This document shows, piece by piece, positions 1-6,965 of a DNA stretch of 64,000 nt (position 1 is the stretch's first letter; every line of letters begins with the position of its first letter). The notes beneath the pieces are model-generated. The model made no database searches, was not told where the DNA came from, and saw nothing but the letters and a program-made list of their open reading frames with translations. The stretch covers positions 124,001 to 188,000 of the forward strand of contig JAVJVX010000005.1 in the NCBI GenBank assembly GCA_040220875.1. Reading direction: 5' to 3'. Position numbers and translations under genes: made by a program. This stretch comes from Alphaproteobacteria bacterium (GTDB taxonomy: Bacteria; Pseudomonadota; Alphaproteobacteria; JAVJVX01).

Positions 1-117
1 CCGGCCATCAGAAATTTTTGCAATCCGTCCATCCTTGTCGCGTCCCGGTTGGCGATGCGCCGGCCAGACTACGACCAACCCCTTAGGGAATGGTTAGGGG
101 AATAATCGCCAGCCGGA

Positions 118-1128
118 TCAGGCGTTTACGTCGATCACCGTGCGCCCGCGCACCCTGCCCTGGATGATTTCCTCGGCCAAGTCCGGCACCGCCGCAAGCG
201 GCGCCATCTCGATCATGGCGTCAAGCTTGTCGAGCGGCAGCTCCCGGGCGAGCCGGTCCCAGGCGACGCGGCGTTCCTCGGGGCGCGCGAGGGGCGTATC
301 GACGCCCAAGAGGTTGATGCCCCGAAACAGGAACGGCAGCACCGTGGTGTGCAGTTCCCGCCCGCCGGCCAGCCCGATGGACGCGACGCTGCCCCGGCTC
401 TTCAGCGCGAGCAGGATGTTGGCCAGCGTGGCACCGCCGACATTATCGATGGCGCCGGCCCAGCGTTCGGCCAGCATGGGCTTGTCCGTGGGCGCCGACA
501 ACTCGGCGCGGTCGATGACGTCGCGCGCGCCGAGATCCCTGAGATACGAATCCTGATCGCGCCGGCCCGTCGAGGCCACCACATCGTAGCCAAGATTGGC
601 CAATATCGCGGTAGCGAGGCTGCCAACCCCGCCGGCGGCTCCAGTGACCAGAACCTCGCCCTGGTCGGGTGCCAGTCCCATGCGCTCCATCCCCATGATC
701 CCCATCATCGCGGCCAGCCCGGCTGTGCCGATCGCCATGGCCCGAATGGGATTGAGGGACAAGGGCAGCGGTGTGATCCAGTCACTTCGGACGCGTGCCA
801 TCTGTGCGAACCCGCCCCAGTGGCGCTCGCCAATGCCCCAGCCGGTCACGATGACGTGCTGGCCGGGCGACAGGGTGGCCTCGGCGCTATCGACCACTTC
901 GCCGACGAGATCGATTCCGGGAACCAGCGGGTACGGCCCGGCGCGCGGCCCGAAGCGGCCCGTGGTGATCATCCCGTCCTTGTAATTCAGGCTGGAGAAA
1001 AGCACCCGCAGGGTCACGTCGCCCTCCGGCAAGCGTTCGACCGGCAATTCGGTCAAGGCAGACGAATATGTCGCGTCCTTCCCCTCTCCGGTCTGGGAGA
1101 CCAGCACGGCCTTGAACGAATCACTCAT
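118..1128 (-). CDS. acuI: AcuI/YhdH-family quinone oxidoreductase (acryloyl-CoA reductase type)
   Basis: A 336-residue zinc-independent medium-chain reductase. The family reduces acryloyl-CoA to propionyl-CoA with NADPH, or small alpha,beta-unsaturated carbonyls. Seen: the N-terminal GroES-like fold with SLNYKD at residues 46-51, the Rossmann motif VTGAAGGVGS at 161-170, and no structural-zinc cysteine cluster, all typical of YhdH/AcuI. The ATG at 1128 has AGGAGAAG just upstream. It is the last gene of a minus-strand run behind the dihydroorotase-like gene (26 bp gap). No DMSP-lyase or propionate gene is nearby, so the physiological substrate is open. Confidence 0.85.
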   Translation of the reverse strand: MSDSFKAVLVSQTGEGKDATYSSALTELPVERLPEGDVTLRVLFSSLNYKDGMITTGRFGPRAGPYPLVPGIDLVGEVVDSAEATLSPGQHVIVTGWGIGERHWGGFAQMARVRSDWITPLPLSLNPIRAMAIGTAGLAAMMGIMGMERMGLAPDQGEVLVTGAAGGVGSLATAILANLGYDVVASTGRRDQDSYLRDLGARDVIDRAELSAPTDKPMLAERWAGAIDNVGGATLANILLALKSRGSVASIGLAGGRELHTTVLPFLFRGINLLGVDTPLARPEERRVAWDRLARELPLDKLDAMIEMAPLAAVPDLAEEIIQGRVRGRTVIDVNA

Positions 1129-1154
1129 GGTCTTCTCCTCAGGTCAATCTGGCG

Positions 1155-2486
1155 CTACAGGCACTCGGTGAAACGCACCGCCTCGCCCCGCGGCTTGCCC
1201 GTCAGTTCGTCGTCGATCATCACGCTGGAGCCGCGAATAACCGTGCGCACCGGCCATCCCGTGACTGTCTTGCCGTCAAAAGGCGTCCAGCCGCATTTGC
1301 TGGCCATATCGGCGTCGCGGATTTCGCGCTGCGCCTTCAGGTCCACAAGGGTGAGATCCGCATCATAGCCGACGGCGATCCGGCCCTTGCGCGCGATGTT
1401 GTAGATCCGGGCCGGGCCGGCGGATGTCAGGTCGACAAAGCGCTCCAGCGTCAGCCGGCCTTCCGCCACGTGATTGAGCATGACCGGGACCAGGGTCTGC
1501 ACACCCGGCATGCCCGCCGGACTGCCCGGATAGGGCCTGGCCTTTTCCTCTCGCGTATGCGGGGCATGGTCCGAGCCGATGACATCCACGATCCCCTGTT
1601 CGACGCCCTGCCACAGCCCGGCGCGGTGGGCGCCATCCCGGATCGGCGGGTTCATCTGCGCCAGGGCGCCCAGACGTTCGTAGCAGTCAGGCGCCTCCAG
1701 CGTGAGATGCTGGGGCGTGACCTCGACCGTGGCGATATCCTTGAAGCCCGACAGGAGCCGGATTTCATCCGCCGTCGTGATATGGAGCACGTGGACACGC
1801 CGGCGGGCATTCGCGGCCATGAACAGAACGCGCTCGGTGGCGCGTATGGCGGTCTGCTCGTCGCGCCAGACCGGATGAAACCGGGGGTGCCCGCCTTCCT
1901 TCGCGAGGTGAGCGCGCTCGCGCAGGCGGTCCTCGTCCTCGGCATGAATGGCGACGCGCCGGGTGCCGTTGGCCAGCGCGCGGGCGAGGATTTCCGGATC
2001 CTTGACGAGGAGGGATCCGGTGGAGCTCCCCATGAAGATCTTGACGCCGGCGCAGCCCGGCAGGCGCTCCAGCGTGGCCAGCCGATCGACGTTCTCCGCC
2101 GCACATCCCATGAAGAAAGCGAAATCGCACCAGGCTCGGCCGCGGGCGCGGCTCACCTTGTCAGCCAGATCGCGTTCCGTCAGCGTGCTGGGGTTGGTGT
2201 TGGGCATCTCGAAGATCGCCGTCACGCCGCCCAGCGCCGCCGCCGCTGTGCCGGTCGCCAGGTCTTCCTTGTGCTCCAGACCGGGCTCGCGAAAATGCAC
2301 CTGGCTGTCGATCACACCGGGCAGGACATGCAGTCCCCGCGCGTCCACCTCGTTCTCGGCCGAAGCTCCCGACAGATCGCCGATTTGCGCAATGCTCTGC
2401 CCGTTGATGCCAATATCCGCCGGCACAACTCCTTGTGGCAGAGCGGCAGTGGCATTACGGATGATCAGGTCAAACCGATCGCTCAC
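1155..2486 (-). CDS. pyrC: Dihydroorotase-type amidohydrolase (class I PyrC/AllB-like)
   Basis: A 443-residue cyclic amidohydrolase, expected to close carbamoyl-aspartate to dihydroorotate in pyrimidine synthesis. Seen: the beta-strand-1 metal motif reads D60-S-Q-V-H64-F-R-E-P-G, so the first His of the usual HxH pair is Gln; the probable carboxylated Lys is K149 in GVKIFMGSSTGS; a metal His lies in AIHAEDE (about 181); and there is a GSDHAPHT motif near residue 305. The start is GTG at 2486, forming a GTGA overlap with the upstream glycosyltransferase stop. The placement behind LPS-type glycosyltransferases is odd for pyrimidine synthesis. It could be a related hydantoinase-like enzyme, or an inactive partner of aspartate transcarbamoylase. 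Confidence 0.8.
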   Translation of the reverse strand: MSDRFDLIIRNATAALPQGVVPADIGINGQSIAQIGDLSGASAENEVDARGLHVLPGVIDSQVHFREPGLEHKEDLATGTAAAALGGVTAIFEMPNTNPSTLTERDLADKVSRARGRAWCDFAFFMGCAAENVDRLATLERLPGCAGVKIFMGSSTGSLLVKDPEILARALANGTRRVAIHAEDEDRLRERAHLAKEGGHPRFHPVWRDEQTAIRATERVLFMAANARRRVHVLHITTADEIRLLSGFKDIATVEVTPQHLTLEAPDCYERLGALAQMNPPIRDGAHRAGLWQGVEQGIVDVIGSDHAPHTREEKARPYPGSPAGMPGVQTLVPVMLNHVAEGRLTLERFVDLTSAGPARIYNIARKGRIAVGYDADLTLVDLKAQREIRDADMASKCGWTPFDGKTVTGWPVRTVIRGSSVMIDDELTGKPRGEAVRFTECL

Positions 2487-3529
2487 GCGGAAGATCCTTT
2501 CAGGCAGTCAGCATAGAACGCCCGATACTGCCCGACCACGGCCTGCTCCGTAAACCTGGCATCGAATTCAACCCGGGCGCCGGCCACGATGCGCTGGCGA
2601 AACTCCTTGTCCTGCAGGACCTGACGCATGGCTGCCGACAGGGCAGCGACATCGTCGATCGGCACCAGCACCCCGTTTTCGCCCGAGCGAATGAGCCCCT
2701 TGGGGCCGGCCGCGGCGGCGGCGATGAGCGGGACGTCCTGTGCCCAGGCCTCGATCATCACTGTCCCGAAAGGTTCGTAGCGTGAGGGCATGACACAAAG
2801 ATCGCTCGCCGCCAGGAGCGCCTCGCGGTCATCGCGCCAGCCGAGAAACCGTATCCGCTCGGCGGCCCCCACGCGCCGCGCCAGCTCTTCCAGCTCAGCT
2901 CGAAGCTCGCCCTCGCCCGCGAGCCAGAGATACGCCTCAGGCACATCGGCCATCGCCCTGATGAGGATATCGAAGGCTTTTTTCCAGTGCAGCCGACCCA
3001 GGGCGAGGATCACCGGCGCGCCTTCGGGCGTCTCAAGACTTTCGCGCGGGACGGGCGGGACTTTTCTTGTCGCGGCGAAGGTCGGGATGTAATGCGCCCG
3101 GTCGTCGGGCCACCCGCCGGCCACCTGATGGGCGCGGATATCAGGGGTGACACCCACCAGATGGTCGCAATGACGATAATTCGCGACCTTGTAGTAGCCG
3201 CCGAACCAGCCGACATGGACAAACGGCCAGGTCCCGTCGCGCGAGGGCACGAACCGGGTCGCCCGGTTCATCCAGCTTTGCACGATATCGGGCTTCGTCT
3301 CGCGAATGAGCCGCGCCAGCTTGCGCCGGGTGGTGAAATCGAACATTCCACCGAACGGGAGTTCGACCGGGTAGATGGAATGCCGCCCGAGCGCCTCGGC
3401 GCGCCCCGGGTTGCGCCGGATGACCACAATCTGATCCAGACCCGCGCGATGCAGGCCCGAGACAAGATCGACGAAATAGGTCTCCGCCCCGCCATGCAAA
3501 GCGCCCGCCATGATCTGCATCACGCGCAT
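2483..3529 (-). CDS. Glycosyltransferase family 4 (lipopolysaccharide/surface glycan type)
   Basis: A 348-residue GT-B retaining glycosyltransferase. Seen: an N-terminal glycine-rich acceptor-domain start (ALHGGAETY), the donor-domain segment ILALGRLHWKKAFD, and the EX7E motif in EPFGTVMIEAW near residue 245. A longer reading to 3571 exists, but the ATG at 3529 shares its A with the TGA stop of the upstream gene (TGATG), so this start is preferred. It is the third gene of a coupled run GT2-GT4-GT4 and probably extends the LPS core or another surface glycan. Sugar and acceptor cannot be told from sequence. Confidence 0.85.
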   Translation of the reverse strand: MRVMQIMAGALHGGAETYFVDLVSGLHRAGLDQIVVIRRNPGRAEALGRHSIYPVELPFGGMFDFTTRRKLARLIRETKPDIVQSWMNRATRFVPSRDGTWPFVHVGWFGGYYKVANYRHCDHLVGVTPDIRAHQVAGGWPDDRAHYIPTFAATRKVPPVPRESLETPEGAPVILALGRLHWKKAFDILIRAMADVPEAYLWLAGEGELRAELEELARRVGAAERIRFLGWRDDREALLAASDLCVMPSRYEPFGTVMIEAWAQDVPLIAAAAAGPKGLIRSGENGVLVPIDDVAALSAAMRQVLQDKEFRQRIVAGARVEFDARFTEQAVVGQYRAFYADCLKGSSA

Positions 3530-4563
3530 CAGGGAAGCAGCCTTTCGAATTCGGCCGCCGCCTGATCCCACCCCCAGTTGCGCTGCCGGGCCAGCGCCGC
3601 CTGGTGCTGGCGGTGCCAGAGTGCGTCATCACCAAGAAGCGCCACGGCTGACCGCGCGAAAGCATCGTCATCAGCGGCGATGAAGCCCGTCTCGCCATCG
3701 ACGATGCGCTCGCGCACGGCGCCGATATCCTGGATTACCGCCGGCACGCCCATGGCCTGGGCCTCGCCGAGAGCCAGACAATACGTCTCGCCCGGATCGC
3801 CGCGATAGAGGATCGCGCGGGCCGACGCCAGTTCCCGGACCAGCACGTCCTTCTGAACCGGCTCGCGCAGCCGGACGCCCTGATCGGCCAATGCGCGCGC
3901 CCGGTCCAGGACCGCCTTCATTTGTGCCGCCTTCCGGTCGCCGGCCGCACCATAGGTGCTGGCGCCGGAAAAGACATGAAGCTCGGCCGCCGGAAGAGCC
4001 GGATGGATGTCGCGCGCCCAGAGCTCGAGCAACCAGTCGAGTGATCGCAGCGGGTTGGACGTGAAGATCGCGCGCGGGGGCGGCGGCGCGGCGGCCGGTT
4101 CTCCGATGCGGAATCTTTCCTCGATGCCATAGGGAAGAATAACCCGCCCGCCATCGGGCGCCCAGGCGGGATAGGTTGCGAGGTGACTGCGGCCGGAAAA
4201 AATGATCACGGGCCGCCACCGGGCGAGACGCCAAAGGTAGCGGAACTTGAGGAGATATTGCGCCGGGTTGTGGATCCAGAAGATCCGGCGGCGCGCGCCG
4301 GGAAACCCGTCGAGCAGACGGTAACTCCTGTTGGCGACATAAAGATCGGGCTGCTCGGGCGCAGGCGTGTCCAGCGGCGCCCAATCGACTCCGTTGACCA
4401 CCGCCGCGGCCGGACAGTTGTTGCGGACAAACACCTCATGTCCGCGCCCGGCAAGCGCCTCGGCGAGCGAGACGAAGGCCGATTCGGCGCCACCCAACGC
4501 CCGCTCGGTCAGGGTATGCCCGTCAAAGGCGATCCCGTCATCGGTCATCACCACCCGCGCCAT
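3529..4563 (-). CDS. Glycosyltransferase family 4
   Basis: A 344-residue glycosyltransferase starting MARVVMTDD. Seen: LTERALGGAESA near the N terminus (acceptor-side glycine-rich loop), a middle IFWIHNPAQY segment, and a C-terminal donor domain with GDPGETYCLALGEAQAMG, which holds the two spaced glutamates of GT4 enzymes. The ATG at 4563 overlaps the upstream TGA by one base, exactly as in the next junction, so the 46-residue upstream extension of the frame is rejected. Likely works on the same glycan as its neighbours. Confidence 0.83.
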   Translation of the reverse strand: MARVVMTDDGIAFDGHTLTERALGGAESAFVSLAEALAGRGHEVFVRNNCPAAAVVNGVDWAPLDTPAPEQPDLYVANRSYRLLDGFPGARRRIFWIHNPAQYLLKFRYLWRLARWRPVIIFSGRSHLATYPAWAPDGGRVILPYGIEERFRIGEPAAAPPPPRAIFTSNPLRSLDWLLELWARDIHPALPAAELHVFSGASTYGAAGDRKAAQMKAVLDRARALADQGVRLREPVQKDVLVRELASARAILYRGDPGETYCLALGEAQAMGVPAVIQDIGAVRERIVDGETGFIAADDDAFARSAVALLGDDALWHRQHQAALARQRNWGWDQAAAEFERLLP

Positions 4564-5357
4564 CACGCGCCCTCGTCGCCGGTATCGCCGGACCCCTCGA
4601 GGCGCGCCTTGGCATAGGACAAAATCGGGTAGAGCCCGGCGAAAAGCGCAATCAGAAACCCGTACAGCCCTTCCCGATAGCCCTTGCGGCGGATGAAGCA
4701 TTTGTAGAAGCGCGAGAAAATCCGCCGGATATTGGGCCAGAGCCGGCCCGGATCGCCACTGTCGCGCAGATCGGCCGCGCGCAGTGTGGTATAGCGATCG
4801 AGCCGGCGGATCATGTCCGAGATATCGCGATCAACATAATGGTTGAGCGCCGTCTCCAGCGCCTCGCCCTCGCGGCCACGAAAGCGGATTCGCGGGTGAA
4901 CCCGCTCATCTCCCCAGCTCTTGTAGCCTTTCCGGAAGAGGCCCATGTAGGCCGACTTCCCGAAATACGCGCCCCAGCCGTACTGCACGAGGCGATCGCC
5001 GATGTAATTGGCGACCGGGATGCGATGATAGTGGTCGCGCGAGGTGGCGACCATCGCGCCAATTTCGCGGGCCAGGACGGAGTTGACCCGCTCATCCGCA
5101 TCGACTTCGAGAATCCACGGACCTCGAGCCGCCTCAATTCCCGCGTGCCGGCGCGGCCCTTCCCGCTCCCAGCTTCCTTCCACGAGGCGATCGGTGAAGC
5201 TGGCCGCGATCTCTTTCGAGCCGTCCGTGCATCTGTCAAGCACGACCACGATCTCATCGGCGAAATCAAGGCGTTCGAGGCAGGCGGCGAGCTGATGGGC
5301 CTCGTTGTGCACGACAACAACGGCGGAAAGCTGGGCTGGGTTGGCGGGCGTGTCCAA
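4563..5357 (-). CDS. Glycosyltransferase family 2 (WaaE/LpcC-like)
   Basis: About 264 residues of a GT-A glycosyltransferase. Seen: the start of the fold in LSAVVVVHNEA, the segment EIVVVLDRCTDGS, the DXD-type motif ILEVDADERV, and a hydrophobic C-terminal segment with charged flanks (GLYGFLIALFAGLYPIL) that may anchor it at the inner membrane. The pattern matches KDO/heptose-linked core transferases such as WaaE/LpcC. No ATG is available. I chose TTG at 5357 because GAGG lies six bases upstream and the conserved fold starts soon after; GTG at 5453 is the alternative. First gene of the minus-strand run, divergent from ygfZ. Confidence 0.75.
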   Translation of the reverse strand: MDTPANPAQLSAVVVVHNEAHQLAACLERLDFADEIVVVLDRCTDGSKEIAASFTDRLVEGSWEREGPRRHAGIEAARGPWILEVDADERVNSVLAREIGAMVATSRDHYHRIPVANYIGDRLVQYGWGAYFGKSAYMGLFRKGYKSWGDERVHPRIRFRGREGEALETALNHYVDRDISDMIRRLDRYTTLRAADLRDSGDPGRLWPNIRRIFSRFYKCFIRRKGYREGLYGFLIALFAGLYPILSYAKARLEGSGDTGDEGA

Positions 5358-5529
5358 TCGGGGCCTCGGCAGGCTGGGCGGGATGAGGACGGCAAGCCCG
5401 ATGTTATAGGGACCGTCCCGCCCCTTGCCAAGCAGCGCGGCCCGCCGGGACACCCCTTGCCAAACCGCAGCTCCGTGCTTAGGTGAGAAGTGCTTTGATG
5501 TTTCGTTTTTTCCAGGTCTCCGCCCGCAT

Positions 5530-6402
5530 ATGTCCGAGGTCAGCCAAATCGTTCCCCTCCCTGCCCGGGGCCTGCTGCGCCTGACCGGCCCGGACCGTGT
5601 CACCTTCCTCGATAATCTCGTTTCCAACGACATCACCACGCTGGCGGCCGACCGGGCGGTGTACGCCACATTGCTGACCCCGCAGGGCATGTTCCTTCAT
5701 GATTTTCTGATCGTGGCCAACGGTGAGGCGCTCGTCCTCGATTGCGAGCGCGAGCGGGCCGAGGACCTGAAAACACGGCTCTTGCGCTACCGGCTTCGAT
5801 CGAAGGTCGATATCTCGGACGAGAGCGCCGAGCGCGACGTGGCGGCACTCCTCAATGCGACCGACGGCGCCATCCCGAACGCGGGCGCGGACACCCTTGT
5901 GTACCGCGATCCACGTCATCCGGACCTGGGACACCGGGTGATTTTTCCCGCCGGCACGATCAATGACGTCGCCGCCCGGCTGGGCGCGTCGGTCACCGAT
6001 TTCGACCTTTACGAAACGCGTCGCCTGAGCCATGGCGTGCCCGATGGCAGCCGCGACATGGCGGTCGGCAAGGCGCTCCTTCTGGAACATGGGATCGACC
6101 GCCTCAACGGCATCGACTGGGACAAGGGCTGCTACATGGGTCAGGAGTTGACGGCCCGAACGCGCTATCGCGCCAATATCCGCAAGCGGCTGATGACGAT
6201 TCGTGCCGATGCCCCGCTCCCGCCGTCGGGAACGCCGGTCATGGCCGGAGATCAGACCGCGGGCGAGATGAAATCATCCACGAACGGGATCGGCCTCGCC
6301 CTGCTGCGGCTCGACTCCCTGCCGGACCCGTCTTCGGATGACGCCCCCCTGACAGCCGATGGTATGCGGCTCGAAGTTTTTGATCATGGATCGACCGGAT
6401 GA
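5530..6402 (+). CDS. ygfZ: CAF17-like 4Fe-4S cluster assembly/insertion protein YgfZ
   Basis: A 290-residue folate-dependent protein related to the T-protein of glycine cleavage; the family helps maintain or insert Fe-S clusters in enzymes such as MiaB. Seen: the N-terminal GLLRLTGPDRVTFLDNLVSND segment near residue 15 and the family signature KGCYMGQE near residue 200, whose Cys is conserved. The ATG at 5530 starts the conserved region; the frame is open further upstream but without conserved sequence. The region before it is shared with the divergent glycosyltransferase operon. Confidence 0.9.
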   Translation: MSEVSQIVPLPARGLLRLTGPDRVTFLDNLVSNDITTLAADRAVYATLLTPQGMFLHDFLIVANGEALVLDCERERAEDLKTRLLRYRLRSKVDISDESAERDVAALLNATDGAIPNAGADTLVYRDPRHPDLGHRVIFPAGTINDVAARLGASVTDFDLYETRRLSHGVPDGSRDMAVGKALLLEHGIDRLNGIDWDKGCYMGQELTARTRYRANIRKRLMTIRADAPLPPSGTPVMAGDQTAGEMKSSTNGIGLALLRLDSLPDPSSDDAPLTADGMRLEVFDHGSTG

Positions 6403-6505
6403 TCCCCGAATTTTCGCGCATCCGGCGCGGGCTTTAGGCTTTCGTCAGGAATTGAGCCACAGACTCGCGGGCGAAGCCGCACCAACCCCTGGGAAAGGCC
6501 GAGCC

Positions 6506-6946
6506 ATGAGCGAGAGTTCCCAAGCCATCCCGCCGGATGGCAGGGCTGCCACGGAAGACCGGGACAGGCTGGCGGAGGCCGAGGAATCTGTCGCGGCGCT
6601 GGCGGCCCAATATCCGAACTGGGTCGGGCAGGAAATTGCCCGGGCGCGGGATGTGCTGGGCGATCGCGCCGGCAACCTGTCGCCCGACGAGACCGGACGG
6701 CTTTTCGGCGTCGTACACGATATCAAGGGCCAGGGCGGCAGCTTCGGCTATCCATTGATCAGTGAAATCGCGGGCATGCTGTGCGAATTGCTGCGCGCGG
6801 GCCCGGTGGCCGAGCCGCGGCGCGACATCTGTCTCGCCCATCTCGAGGCATTGTCACTCGTGGCCGAGCACCGCATCGCCGGGCCGGGCGGCGCGGCCGG
6901 GCAGGCACTCGTCACCCGGCTGCGCGATCTGTCATCATCCCCCTAG
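6506..6946 (+). CDS. Hpt-domain histidine phosphotransfer protein
   Basis: A 146-residue stand-alone phosphotransfer protein. Seen: the Hpt signature VVHDIKGQGGSFGYP, with the likely phosphorylated histidine at residue 71, inside an otherwise helical acidic protein. A poorly conserved, Glu/Ala-rich N terminus precedes it. The ATG at 6506 is preceded by AAAGG; a longer frame back to 6359 overlaps the end of ygfZ and is unlikely. No histidine kinase is adjacent; the only other two-component-like gene in the window is the receiver protein at 33426-34397, so the partner is unknown. Confidence 0.8.
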   Translation: MSESSQAIPPDGRAATEDRDRLAEAEESVAALAAQYPNWVGQEIARARDVLGDRAGNLSPDETGRLFGVVHDIKGQGGSFGYPLISEIAGMLCELLRAGPVAEPRRDICLAHLEALSLVAEHRIAGPGGAAGQALVTRLRDLSSSP

Positions 6947-6965
6947 CGGGCGGCGGGCGGCCGGC

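Noticed and set aside
1-32. Possible minus-strand gene running off the left edge (ATG at 32)
   Set aside because: Only ten codons are visible, too few to judge; mentioned for the reader who has the neighbouring sequence.
5358-5690. Longer N terminus for the GT2 glycosyltransferase
   Set aside because: It overlaps the ygfZ promoter and start and has no family similarity; the TTG at 5357 (or GTG at 5453) is more likely.
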